Below, in pieces: positions 8,509 through 16,059 of a stretch of DNA of 64,000 bases (the stretch's first letter is position 1; every line of letters begins with the position of its first letter). The notes under the pieces were generated by a model, which searched no databases, was not told the origin of the DNA, and saw only the letters and a list, made by a program, of their open reading frames with translations. The DNA is from Herminiimonas sp. (GTDB lineage: Bacteria; Pseudomonadota; Gammaproteobacteria; Burkholderiales; Burkholderiaceae_D): contig JAQGMR010000008.1 in the NCBI GenBank assembly GCA_028292265.1, positions 80,857 through 144,856 of the forward strand, written 5' to 3'. The position numbers were made by a program, and so were the translations under genes.

Positions 8509-9096
8509 ATGAAAAAACTTGCGGTTATCTATCACAGCGCTCAGGGCCACACCGAGCATATCGCTCAGCACGTTGCGGCGGGCGCTCGAGAAGTTGCAGG
8601 CATCGACCTGCGTTTGATTAGGGCGGAGGACCTCGCCAGCGCGCCTGAGGAACTGCTCGGTTTCGACGGATTCATTTTCGGATCGCCGACCTACCTTGGC
8701 GGCGTCTCAGCGGCGTTCAAAGCGTTCATGGATTCGACGGGCGGCCTTTGGAAAAAGCAGCAGCTCAAGGGAAAGCTTGCATCGGGTTTCACGGTTTCGT
8801 CATTGCCGGCCGGGGACAAGCAATCAACTTTGCTTTCAATGTTCGTATTCGCCATGCAGCATGGAATGATCTGGGTTGGCAACGCAATCCTTCCAGAGCA
8901 ACACAGCGGCGTCCCCTATGACGAAGCAGCGAACCGGCTGGGATCGTGGTCAGGCATGATGGCTCAGGCAGGGCATTCGGTCGCAGCCGACGCCTTCGTT
9001 TCGGGAGACATCAAGACGGCAAGTATGTTTGGTAAGAATATCGCCGAAGCGCTGGTTCGGATGTCCTTCGCAGAGTTGGTGGAGTCGGATCAATGA
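8509..9096 (+). CDS. Flavodoxin-like NAD(P)H:quinone oxidoreductase family protein
   Basis: 195 residues from the ATG at 8509, which begins directly with the flavodoxin strand KKLAVIYHSAQGHTEHIA; an earlier ATG at 8455 overlaps the DUF2938 stop but adds a non-family leader. The FMN phosphate loop is SAQGHTEH, the second FMN loop is GSPTYLGGVSAAFKAFMD, and AGDKQSTLLSMFVFAMQHGM matches the WrbA-like third loop. Such enzymes bind FMN and reduce quinones by two electrons, protecting against redox-cycling compounds. Probably cotranscribed with DUF2938 under the MerR regulator, which would fit a response to a quinone-like or oxidising stress. Confidence 0.85.
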   Translation: MKKLAVIYHSAQGHTEHIAQHVAAGAREVAGIDLRLIRAEDLASAPEELLGFDGFIFGSPTYLGGVSAAFKAFMDSTGGLWKKQQLKGKLASGFTVSSLPAGDKQSTLLSMFVFAMQHGMIWVGNAILPEQHSGVPYDEAANRLGSWSGMMAQAGHSVAADAFVSGDIKTASMFGKNIAEALVRMSFAELVESDQ

Positions 9097-9330
9097 TCCC
9101 GAATAAAAGATCGAGCCGGTACTCCTGGGGTTCATTTTTTCGGGATTGAAGTCAGTCATGGTATCTGGGCTTTCAGATTCTAGAGTCGGCGTGAGTGCGC
9201 CCGATTCGTGGGCCTTTGGGCCGGCTCGGCTGATGGCATGGCAGTTTGCTTCTTCACCGGCCCATGCCAAAGCGGACCGTTCACATAGCGGGAGGGAAGG
9301 GCGCCAACGTATTGCAGCACCCATAGCGGT
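9097..9330. other. Intergenic, no gene seen
   Basis: Between the flavodoxin and the ArsR operon. No reading frame with family character on either strand and no obvious terminator hairpin with T-run. The operator/promoter of arsR begins at about 9331. Confidence 0.4.
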
Positions 9331-9391
9331 ATGGTCATTCAACCATTCAGTTGACTTTCCTCTCTGACCAACTATACTCAACCATATGGTT
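9331..9391 (+). promoter_or_regulatory. Promoter and repeated AACCAT/ATGGTT operator of the ArsR operon
   Basis: TTGACT (9351-9356) and TATACT (9373-9378) are spaced by 16 bp. Around them are half-sites ATGGTC (9331-9336), AACCAT (9341-9346) and the perfect palindrome AACCATATGGTT (9380-9391), which contains the arsR start codon ATG at 9386-9388. TCAACCAT occurs at 9339-9346 and 9378-9385. This arrangement fits autorepression by the ArsR protein, blocking RNA polymerase at both flanks. Confidence 0.65.
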
Positions 9392-9763
9392 AAATATAAG
9401 TCCGCTTCTCTTGATCTGGTTTTCGGCGCCCTCAGCGATGCCACGCGGCGCGAGATGCTTCGCGGCCTTTCCACTGGCGAAAGGACCGTCGGCCAGTTGG
9501 CCGAACCCTTCGCCATGTCGCTTGCAGCCGCCTCGAAGCACGTCAAGGTGCTGGAGAACGCTGGCCTTATCCAGCGCCAGGTTTGCGGCCGCACGCATCT
9601 CTGCCGCCTTAACCCTGCGCCCCTCGTCAGCGCCCACGAATGGCTGAGCTTCTATGAGAACTTCTGGACCAGCCGCTTGAACGCTCTGGACCAGCTTTTG
9701 CGCGATGACGCGTCCCGGCCGGCATCAACCGCCTCCCCCTCAATAAAAGGAAAAAAACGATGA
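9386..9763 (+). CDS. ArsR-family HTH transcriptional regulator
   Basis: 125 residues. The winged HTH runs from about residue 8 to 85: LVFGALSDATRREMLRGL, then TVGQLAEPFAMSLAAASKHVKVLENAGLI as recognition helix, and the wing GRTHLCRL. There is no metal-binding CxC motif, so this belongs to the ArsR branch that pairs with SRPBCC (AHSA1) proteins and senses something other than arsenic. It is first in a four-gene run with a 4-bp overlap to the SRPBCC gene, and its own start codon lies inside a palindromic operator, indicating autoregulation. Confidence 0.9.
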   Translation: MVKYKSASLDLVFGALSDATRREMLRGLSTGERTVGQLAEPFAMSLAAASKHVKVLENAGLIQRQVCGRTHLCRLNPAPLVSAHEWLSFYENFWTSRLNALDQLLRDDASRPASTASPSIKGKKR

Positions 9764-10293
9764 ACGATCATCCGCTTCCCGACCCGTATGGCGTGTTAAC
9801 GGAACCCACAACTCTAGAGATTCGACGTGTCTTGCCAGGGCCTGTCGAACGCGTGTGGGCGTATCTCACAGACAGTGAGTTAAGGCGCCAGTGGCTTGCG
9901 GCAGGCCATATGGAGATGAAGGTCGGTGCACCGGTAGAGCTGGTTTGGCGAAACGATGAACTCGCGCCGGGACCCGGCCAGCGACCCGACGGCTTCCCGG
10001 CAGAGCAGCGCATGCAGAGCCGCATCACTGAACTTGATCCGCCGCACAAACTTGGGATCGCATGGGACGGTGGCGGCGAGGTTTCTTTCGATCTGAAGCC
10101 AGTGGGCAGCAAGGTGCTGCTGACAGTGATCCATCGTCGCCTGCCGAGCCGCGACGTTACGCTCATGGTAGGCGCCGGCTGGCATATGCATCTCGACATC
10201 CTGGCGGCCCGCGCCGCCGGCGAGGAGCCAATGCCGTTTTGGGAAGGCTGGAGCCGCCTGCGCGCCGAGTATGACCGTCGCCTGCCGGCCTGA
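9760..10293 (+). CDS. SRPBCC (AHSA1-like) domain protein
   Basis: 177 residues. The START-like fold opens with LEIRRVLPGPVERVWAYLTD followed by LRRQWLAAG and contains the AHSA1-type GEVSFDLKPVGSKVLLTVIHRRL, ending with a long C-terminal helix WEGWSRLRAEYDRRL. SRPBCC domains form a hydrophobic cavity for small ligands; members next to an ArsR gene are commonly stress-linked, but no specific ligand can be assigned. The ATG overlaps the arsR stop as ATGA, indicating translational coupling. Confidence 0.88.
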   Translation: MNDHPLPDPYGVLTEPTTLEIRRVLPGPVERVWAYLTDSELRRQWLAAGHMEMKVGAPVELVWRNDELAPGPGQRPDGFPAEQRMQSRITELDPPHKLGIAWDGGGEVSFDLKPVGSKVLLTVIHRRLPSRDVTLMVGAGWHMHLDILAARAAGEEPMPFWEGWSRLRAEYDRRLPA

Positions 10294-10316
10294 TTCGGCA
10301 ACCACGGGGAATCGCG

Positions 10317-10892
10317 ATGCGCAAACTGATTGCAGGGTTGAAGCTTTCTCTCGACGGGAAGATTGAAGGCGCTGACGGCACAGCGGACTGGGTCGAAGCC
10401 TGGTCCGAAGACTATGGCCTGACGCAGCAAATCGACGCCTGTCTGATCGGGGGCGCCATGTACCCCGGCTACGAGAACTATTGGACGTCTATACGGAATG
10501 CGCCGGGCATGCCGGCCTGGATTACGGGCAAACCACCGACGCCGGCGGAGATCGAATGGGCGGAGTTCACCAGCCGGACACCCCACTATGTACTTTCGAC
10601 GAAGCTCATGTCGGCGCAGTGGCCAAACACCCAGTTTTTACGATGTTCGTCCGAGGTTGAAGCATTGAAGCAGCAGGCCGGCAAGGACATCTATCTGATG
10701 GGAGGCGCTCAGATCACTGCAAGCCTGATTGACGCAGGGATTGTAGATGAACTGCGAATCATCATTTATCCGGTACTTGCCGGCCAGGGCAAGGCGCTTT
10801 TTGCGCAAAGTGAGCGTCGCCGCAGGCTTGAACTACAGAGCGTTACGCAGCTGCCGGATGGCCTCGTCAGTCTGATCTATTGCGTGCCATGA
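10317..10892 (+). CDS. Dihydrofolate-reductase-like (RibD C-terminal family) protein
   Basis: 191 residues. MRKLIAGLKLSLDGKIEGAD is the typical opening of the RibD-C/DHFR-like family that accompanies ArsR-SRPBCC pairs, and KDIYLMGGAQITASLIDAGIVDEL is the conserved NADPH-binding GG region followed by the DELR helix. These proteins share the Rossmann-like fold of DHFR and 5-amino-6-ribosylaminouracil reductase but usually have no demonstrated reaction. It follows the SRPBCC gene by 23 bp with GGGGAA before the ATG and overlaps the next gene by ATGA. Confidence 0.87.
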   Translation: MRKLIAGLKLSLDGKIEGADGTADWVEAWSEDYGLTQQIDACLIGGAMYPGYENYWTSIRNAPGMPAWITGKPPTPAEIEWAEFTSRTPHYVLSTKLMSAQWPNTQFLRCSSEVEALKQQAGKDIYLMGGAQITASLIDAGIVDELRIIIYPVLAGQGKALFAQSERRRRLELQSVTQLPDGLVSLIYCVP

Positions 10893-11707
10893 CAACTATC
10901 AATGAGAGTTATGAAATGCCAAATCGAACTACGATCCATCAACGCCGAAGGCGCATGTCACTGTTGCGGGCACTTCTGATCGGGCTTGTCGCATCTACTG
11001 GTGTCCTGAGTGAAGCAGGCCATGCGGCGGCTGTTGACCTTGACCAGATGCCACCCCAACTTGAAAGCCGGTTTGCGCTGAGTGCGTTGCCTCCGGCTTT
11101 GCGCGATAAGGCAACCGTGTACTTGTTGGACCCACACAAAGGATACGAATTGTCGCGCCATGGAACCAGCGGCCTGGCATGCCTGGTCCAGCGAACCGTA
11201 TGGGAGCTGGCCGACTTCCGGAACGACATCTACATTCCGCTTTGCTACGACGCTGCGGGCGCTGCCACCTATCTGCGAGTCATCCTGGACACGGCCAAGC
11301 TCCGTGCGGAAGGCTCGGACCCGGCGGCGCTGCACGCCGAGATAGAACGCCGTTACAGGGACAAGAACTATAACGTGCCGGAGAAGGCGGGCTTGTCCTA
11401 TATGGTTGCGCCGATCATGCGCACGATCGGGCCACCCGACATGAAGGTTCACACTATGGCTATGCCGCACTTCATGTTCTACGCGCCTGGGCTCACGAAC
11501 AGCGATATCGGGGCCGTTCCCGACCTCGGCAAGCGTGAAAGCCTGATGAATCCCTTCATAGACAAACAGGGCACTCCGGAACAGAGCTACCTGATTCAAA
11601 TGGTCGGCGAAGCGGAAGCGCGAAAAATCCACGCGAGCGAGAAGCGCCTGGTTGCTGACTTATGCGCTTATCGGGAAATACTTTGCCTTGCTCGCATGAA
11701 GCACTAA
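10889..11707 (+). CDS. Exported protein of unknown function
   Basis: 272 residues from the ATG at 10889, which overlaps the preceding stop as ATGA; ATG 10916 (MPNRTTIHQRRRRM) is an equally good start just before the signal sequence. The segment RRRRMSLLRALLIGLVASTG and the following small residues look like a signal peptide with cleavage near GHAAAVDL, so the protein is probably periplasmic. Four Cys (in SGLACLV, IPLCYD, ADLCAYREILCLA) could form disulphides. I do not recognise the family. It is the last gene of the ArsR operon or a separate gene read through from it, and is convergent with the next Bug gene. Confidence 0.72.
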   Translation: MTTINESYEMPNRTTIHQRRRRMSLLRALLIGLVASTGVLSEAGHAAAVDLDQMPPQLESRFALSALPPALRDKATVYLLDPHKGYELSRHGTSGLACLVQRTVWELADFRNDIYIPLCYDAAGAATYLRVILDTAKLRAEGSDPAALHAEIERRYRDKNYNVPEKAGLSYMVAPIMRTIGPPDMKVHTMAMPHFMFYAPGLTNSDIGAVPDLGKRESLMNPFIDKQGTPEQSYLIQMVGEAEARKIHASEKRLVADLCAYREILCLARMKH

Positions 11708-11730
11708 GTCGCCCGAACGCCCGGTCATCC

Positions 11731-12699
11731 TCAGTCCGCGTAAGCCTTGGCCGCCTGGATAATCGGTGCCCATCTCTTGATCTCCGCCTCCAGATGTTGG
11801 CGCAGTCCTTCCGGCGTTGCCTTCTCACGCGGGACGATATTGATCCCTAATTCGTCCATGGCCTGCTTGAACGATGGGGTCACGAGCGCATCCTGCAACG
11901 CTTTGGATAGACGGTCGATGACGGGTTTCGGCGTTCCCTTTGGCGCATACAGTCCGTGCCAGACCGATATCTCAAAATTGCTCAGGCCCTGCTCCGCCAG
12001 CGTCGGAACGTTTGGCAGCACCGGCAGGCGCTGCAGTGAAGTTGCGCCGAAAACCTTCACGCGGTCGGTTTTGATCAGCTGGGCAGTGGTACTGGTCTGG
12101 TCGCATATCAGGTCGACATGGCCGCCCTGCACATCGGTCAGCGCCGGTGCAGCGCCCTTGTAGGCGATGGTAGTCATTGGCAACTCCGTGCGACTCATGA
12201 ATAGAAGGCCGCACAGGTGCGAAGCGGTTCCCAGCCCGGCATGGGCATAGTTGATCTTCTGGCGATTGGCAGCAATGTAAGCGAGCAGCTCCTTGAGGTC
12301 ATTCGCTGGCAGTGATTTTTTCCCGACCAGCGTCATGGGGACGTCGACCACCTGGCCGATATATTCGTAATCCGTGAGCGGATTGAACGGCAGCTTTCGA
12401 TACAGCGACGGCGATGTTGACATCCCGATGTTGTGCATCAACAGCGTATTACCGTCGGGTTCAGCGCGCGCTACGCCCTGGCTGCCCACAATGCCGCCGG
12501 CGCTAGCCTTGTTTTCGACGATCACGGTGCGGCCGAGCGTGGTCGTCATCGCAATAGCGAGTCGGCGCGCGACGACATCGGTCGGGCCGCCGGCGGAAAA
12601 CGGCACTACGATAGTGACCGGCCGTTCTGACGAGAACTGGCCAAAGGCGGCCAGCGGCATCACGGCTAGCAATGCTGCGGATAAGGCTTTGATGAACAT
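11731..12699 (-). CDS. Bug/TctC-family tripartite tricarboxylate transporter receptor
   Basis: 322 residues with signal peptide MFIKALSAALLAVMPLAAFG, then the standard opening RPVTIVVPFSAGGPTDVVAR, VIVENKASAGGIVGSQGVAR and NPLTDYEYIGQV. These periplasmic receptors grip carboxylates through water molecules in a narrow pocket, and most work without a linked membrane pair, as here. It is the last gene of the minus-strand run that holds the selenoprotein and a CoA-transferase, 168 bases downstream of the latter; that gap carries a repeat array. It probably delivers the acid that the CoA-transferase activates. Ligand not predictable. Confidence 0.93.
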   Translation of the reverse strand: MFIKALSAALLAVMPLAAFGQFSSERPVTIVVPFSAGGPTDVVARRLAIAMTTTLGRTVIVENKASAGGIVGSQGVARAEPDGNTLLMHNIGMSTSPSLYRKLPFNPLTDYEYIGQVVDVPMTLVGKKSLPANDLKELLAYIAANRQKINYAHAGLGTASHLCGLLFMSRTELPMTTIAYKGAAPALTDVQGGHVDLICDQTSTTAQLIKTDRVKVFGATSLQRLPVLPNVPTLAEQGLSNFEISVWHGLYAPKGTPKPVIDRLSKALQDALVTPSFKQAMDELGINIVPREKATPEGLRQHLEAEIKRWAPIIQAAKAYAD

Positions 12700-12723
12700 G
12701 CTTGTCTCCTGTTGTGTACCGCG

Positions 12724-12840
12724 TTTTTATTGGTGCCAGACGTCGTCGGTTGATTAGCGCCAGACGCAGTCCTGTTCTATTGATGCCAAACCGTAGCCAT
12801 TTTTATGAGAGCCGGAGGCAGGGTTTTTCAGTGCCGGCGG
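12724..12840. repeat. Five imperfect repeats of about 25 bp between the CoA-transferase and Bug genes
   Basis: On the plus strand a T-rich stretch followed by GCC(A/G) recurs with GCC at 12735, 12759, 12785, 12811 and 12833 (spacings 24, 26, 26, 22). Examples: TTTTTATTGGTGCCAGACG, TTGATTAGCGCCAGACG, TTCTATTGATGCCAAACC, TTTTTATGAGAGCCGGAGG. Copies are too diverged for a CRISPR array and the unit has no spacer. It could be a tandem protein-binding array or a decayed minisatellite in the leader of the Bug gene. Confidence 0.55.
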
Positions 12841-12867
12841 CCTGCGCCTTGTCAGCACACAGCGCTG

Positions 12868-14097
12868 TCAAACTACACCGGCCTCCCGCAGCAGGGCGAT
12901 GGCTTCAGTACTCAAGCCTAGCCTCTGGCTGAGTACTTCATCGGTATGCATGCCCGGCAGCGGCGCCGGCTGGTCCCATGCAGCTTCGGCATTACTGAAC
13001 TTGAGCGGAAAACCGGGCGCCACGGCATCCACTTCAATCCCACGTGGATGCGGCAAGGGTCCAAGACTGCCGCGTTCACGCGCGTGCGGCCATTGCAGCA
13101 CATCGTCAACGCTGCGCACGGGACTACACGGGATATCGTGTTGATTCATCAGTGTGACGATTGACGCCGTACTGTGGTCAATTGCCCAGGACTGGATTAC
13201 TCGGTCGACCTCGGCATTGTTCACGATGCGCCAGCCGAGCCGAGACATATCGGGATGGGTCAGCAAATCGTCGCGCCCAATCGCCTGCATGAGGCGGTCC
13301 CAGTCCGGGCCGGTCGCGGCGCCCAATACCACCCAGCCATCTCGGCTGCGGTAACTGTTGAAGGGGGAAAAGCGCATGATGCGGTTCCCTTGCTGCTTGT
13401 CCAGCCCAAGACGATCGTAACAGTCCAACGGTTCGTCAAACAGCATCGACACCAGGCAGTCGCTCATGGAGACATCCACGAACTGGCCCAAGCCCGTGCG
13501 TTGGCGGTGGATCAGCGCGCTCAGTATGCCAAGCGCCGCATGGCTGCCTGCAATGGTGTCCGATAGCGGCGAGCCGGCCTTGACGGGACCACCGCCGGGC
13601 TCGCCGGTGATGGACATCAACCCGGTGGCGGCCTGCACCATCAGGTCGTAGGCTTTCAGGTTGCGGTCCGGACCGGTATTGCCGTACCCGGTGAGGGAGC
13701 AATACACCAGGCGGGGATTGCGGGCCCGGACCCGCTCCCAGTCGATGCCAAGCTTGGCGGTGACGCCGGTACGGAAATTCTCGACCAGCACGTCGGCACT
13801 TTCGACGAGCTCGAAAAAAAGCGCACGACCCTGCTCGCTTTTCAAGTTAATGGTGATTGATTTTTTGTTGCGAGCGCGCTTCAGGTAGGCCAGACCAAGG
13901 TCGTCGGGCGACTGCCGTTCCATTGCCACGCCGTGCGCACCGGCAAAAGGCGGCGCGTTGGCGGCAGGGTCGCCGCCGTCCGGGTCGTCGATCTTGATGA
14001 CCTCCGCGCCCAACCCGGCCAGCAGCAAGGTTGCCTGCGGGCCGGAGAGGAAGCGGGTGAGGTCAAGAACGACGACGCCAGTCAGCGGTCTCGTCAT
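12868..14097 (-). CDS. Class III CoA-transferase (CaiB/BaiF family) in the selenoprotein operon
   Basis: 409 residues. N-terminal LDLTRFLSGPQATLLLAGLG and AEVIKIDDPDGGD, then KKSITINLKSEQGRALF, and SPLSDTIAGSHAALG with Asp180 aligned to the catalytic aspartate of the family. It transfers CoA from a donor to a carboxylic acid via an enzyme-bound anhydride and thioester. Its ATG overlaps the TGA stop of the UGSC selenoprotein (ATGA at 14094-14097), so the two are translationally coupled and probably act in one pathway. About 30% like in character to the transferase at 3174-4400 by eye, but clearly a different subgroup. Confidence 0.92.
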   Translation of the reverse strand: MTRPLTGVVVLDLTRFLSGPQATLLLAGLGAEVIKIDDPDGGDPAANAPPFAGAHGVAMERQSPDDLGLAYLKRARNKKSITINLKSEQGRALFFELVESADVLVENFRTGVTAKLGIDWERVRARNPRLVYCSLTGYGNTGPDRNLKAYDLMVQAATGLMSITGEPGGGPVKAGSPLSDTIAGSHAALGILSALIHRQRTGLGQFVDVSMSDCLVSMLFDEPLDCYDRLGLDKQQGNRIMRFSPFNSYRSRDGWVVLGAATGPDWDRLMQAIGRDDLLTHPDMSRLGWRIVNNAEVDRVIQSWAIDHSTASIVTLMNQHDIPCSPVRSVDDVLQWPHARERGSLGPLPHPRGIEVDAVAPGFPLKFSNAEAAWDQPAPLPGMHTDEVLSQRLGLSTEAIALLREAGVV

Positions 14098-14651
14098 GCA
14101 GGCTTCCCCAACCAGGCGGCAATCACCTGCGGCACGGCCGAGGCGGCGCGTGCCTTGATTTCTTCTTCCGTCAAGGTCGACAACGGATGCTGGATTACGA
14201 CCGGCTCCAGTTCCGGCATGCCCAGCGCAACGCGCTGGACGCCGGCCTCATGCAAGAAGTCGGTCGTTACGATGACTGCCGCTGGCAGCCCCAGCGATTC
14301 AAGACTGATGCCATCATGCATACAGCACGATGTGCACGAACCTCAATCGCCGATGGCGGTCAGCAGGATGTCATTGTTGGCGGCGATCTCCTGGATCAGT
14401 TCCGGCGCCGCAAAGCGCGAGAAGCTTTCCTTGCGATAGTAATTGACGTCCTTGAATTCATATCGCTGCATCAGTTCGTCACGGACCAAGCGGAGCACCT
14501 TGTTGGCGTTCCATTTGGTGTTGTCAAGTATGCCCAGGCGAAGGCCGTTCAAATCCTTCACCCGTGCCGACAGTGTCCGGTTCTCCGCATCAACACGACC
14601 GCGCGGGTCGTAGACACGGATGTTGCCGGGACTTGCGGGCTGGTCTGCCAT
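14094..14651 (-). CDS. UGSC-family selenoprotein (in-frame TGA decoded as selenocysteine)
   Basis: Read from ATG 14651 (AAAGGAGG upstream), the frame gives 102 residues, meets TGA at 14343-14345, then continues Gly-Ser-Cys-Thr-Ser-Cys-Cys-Met and another 75 codons to a TGA at 14094-14096. The product is 185 residues with Sec103 in the motif U-G-S-C, the name-giving motif of a family first noted in marine metagenome selenoproteome work; cysteine homologues read CGSC. Downstream VIVTTDFLHEAG and PVVIQHPLSTLTEEEIKARA are family-like. A hairpin fitting a bacterial SECIS begins 10 nt after the TGA, and selA, selB and selC lie within 7 kb. The gene is coupled to a CoA-transferase. Function is unknown; a redox or C-S/C-X reductive role is a guess. 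Confidence 0.92.
14312..14345 (-). promoter_or_regulatory. Bacterial SECIS element (with the Sec TGA)
   Basis: In the mRNA sense the TGA is followed by 10 nt, then CATCGTGC, a 5-nt loop TGTAT, and GCATGATG: an 8-bp stem with one G-U pair (14332-14325 with 14319-14312). The apical loop begins 18 nt after the TGA and has G at its second position, matching the usual bacterial rule of a short stem 16-37 nt from the codon with a G in the first two loop bases. SelB would bind this hairpin. Confidence 0.8.
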
Positions 14652-14782
14652 GCGGGGTCCTCCTTTTATATTATGTAGTGCTGGTAAATCATCGATGCGT
14701 TGGTACCCAGATTCCGTGTTGCTTGTGGCGCTCTTGCCCAGCCTTGGTGCCGTGCTGTGGTTGACTGCGCCCCCCACTTTAA
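14652..14782. other. Spacer between the 378-aa gene and the selenoprotein gene
   Basis: 131 bases inside the minus-strand operon. The selenoprotein frame stays open backwards through it, but no start with a ribosome site or family sequence exists upstream of ATG 14651, so I treat it as non-coding leader. An A/T-rich patch (TATAATATAAAAGG on the minus strand) precedes the start and could be a secondary promoter. Confidence 0.4.
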
Positions 14783-15919
14783 TTACAGAAAGCAGGTGCC
14801 GTCGATGCAGACCGGACCGTCGCTTGCCGCCGCCCGCTCGCCGATGGGACGCAGCACCGGGACTGTCATGTTCCCCCAGCCAGGTATGAAGGCCGAGAAG
14901 CGACCCGCCTCGCCACCAGCGACAAACAAATGGATATTGTCGGGATTGGGCACGATCGGTATCCACGAGTCGAGCTCGCGTTCGTACCAGACCGGCAAGT
15001 TGCGGTTGTACACTTTGCCGTACTTGTGGTTGAACGCCAGTTCGCCAAACTTGTTCCCGGAGTGCATCCACAGGAAGTTCTTGATGTCGTTGCGCTTCCA
15101 GCCCTGCTTGGCAATCGTTGCCGCATGCTCGGGCCCGAGCACGACCGCGCAATGGCCACTGGCGACGGCGGTGTTGTGCGCGAATGTGCTCATGGCTGAG
15201 CACACGCTTTTCAGAACGCCTTCAGCATCGTTGGATACGTGGTTCACCACGCTATGCGGCGCTTCGGCGGCGAACACGAATACGGTCGACTCATCTGCCT
15301 TGTAGCCCTTTTCGACATGGTAGGGAGCGAACGGACTGACTTCCTCGTTTTCAGCGATGGAATAGGTGTATTTGCCGGGGTGGCCCAGCGTGCTCTTGTC
15401 CAAATCGCCTGGCCAACCGCCACCGACATTGAGCAGGATGAGCCGGATCGCCCGGCCGATCGTGGCATTGGCGCGATTGCCCGATCCAAAAACATTGCAG
15501 CCGGCATTCATGCCGATCTCACGGGCGATCGGGCCGTTGACAATCAGCAGTGGGCAAGCCATGTGCGTAGTGGCCTGCACACCGTTCAGGTTGAAGGCGG
15601 GATCGCACAGAGCCAGCATCGCTGCGCGAACAACGGGCGCGTAGGACGGCTTGCATCCGGCCATCACCATGTTTATCGCCAGCACCTCGCGAGTAAGTCC
15701 GCCCCAACGCGGCGGTACTCGACATTCCAGATAGCCGGGATCTCCTCCAAGCGCCGCCAGCATGGCGTCCACCTTGGCGGGCGTGGGCGGCACCACCGGC
15801 ATGCCGTCGGAGTAGCCCTGCTCGTAATACCACTCAATCAAATCGACGTCTTCACCGACGGTGATGGCGGCGGCGGCGGGGGTGGATTGCTCGCGGGGCT
15901 GGGCTAGCACGGTGCTCAT
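14783..15919 (-). CDS. Conserved protein of unknown function, first gene of the selenoprotein operon
   Basis: 378 residues, no signal peptide and no membrane segment. Visible landmarks: YYEQGYSDGMPVVPPTPAKV near residue 31, AINMVMAGCKPSYAPVVRAA, HMACPLLIVNGPIAREIGMN, GCNVFGSGNRANATIGRA, and a C-terminal tail VCIDGTCFL with two cysteines four residues apart, next to the end. I recognise the sequence style (MPVVPPT, FGSGNRANATIGR) as a conserved hypothetical family but know no function. The stop is TAA, so there is no second Sec here. It lies upstream of the UGSC gene on the same strand and could form a complex with it; the terminal Cys pair could exchange electrons with the Sec-Cys centre. The ATG follows GGAATG/AGGAATG weakly. 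Confidence 0.85.
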   Translation of the reverse strand: MSTVLAQPREQSTPAAAAITVGEDVDLIEWYYEQGYSDGMPVVPPTPAKVDAMLAALGGDPGYLECRVPPRWGGLTREVLAINMVMAGCKPSYAPVVRAAMLALCDPAFNLNGVQATTHMACPLLIVNGPIAREIGMNAGCNVFGSGNRANATIGRAIRLILLNVGGGWPGDLDKSTLGHPGKYTYSIAENEEVSPFAPYHVEKGYKADESTVFVFAAEAPHSVVNHVSNDAEGVLKSVCSAMSTFAHNTAVASGHCAVVLGPEHAATIAKQGWKRNDIKNFLWMHSGNKFGELAFNHKYGKVYNRNLPVWYERELDSWIPIVPNPDNIHLFVAGGEAGRFSAFIPGWGNMTVPVLRPIGERAAASDGPVCIDGTCFL

Positions 15920-15998
15920 GGCATGGAGGAATGAAGGTCGAAGCGCTCCATGCTACGCGCGACGGTGAGTGCCATCCAATACCGCCTTAGCCTGAGGG

Positions 15999-16015
15999 CA
16001 TAACGGAAAGATATG
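15999..16015. promoter_or_regulatory. Putative LysR operator upstream of the selenoprotein operon
   Basis: CATAACGGAAAGATATG is an interrupted palindrome CATA...TATG and contains ATA-N9-TAT (16000-16014), the pattern bound by Nac/Cbl-type LysR proteins and a form of the T-N11-A box. It lies 80-96 bp upstream of the start of the 378-aa gene, a normal place for LysR activation. A second ATA-N9-TAT lies beside lysR/selA. Confidence 0.55.
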
Positions 16016-16059
16016 GCTGCGGCGCGAACCAGTTCGCGGGAGCTCGGCTGCGACGCGAG

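Noticed and set aside
12724..12840. CRISPR array
   Set aside because: Units are imperfect, contiguous and about 25 bp apart without spacers, and no cas gene is present.
14783..14790. A second selenocysteine in the CIDGTC tail of the 378-aa protein
   Set aside because: Both positions are TGC codons and the stop is TAA with no in-frame TGA.
14343..15203. A 286-codon minus frame ending at the TGA, as an independent gene
   Set aside because: Its first two thirds are a shadow of the 378-aa gene in another frame. Only the part after ATG 14651, with a good ribosome site, is family-like, and it continues past the TGA as the selenoprotein.
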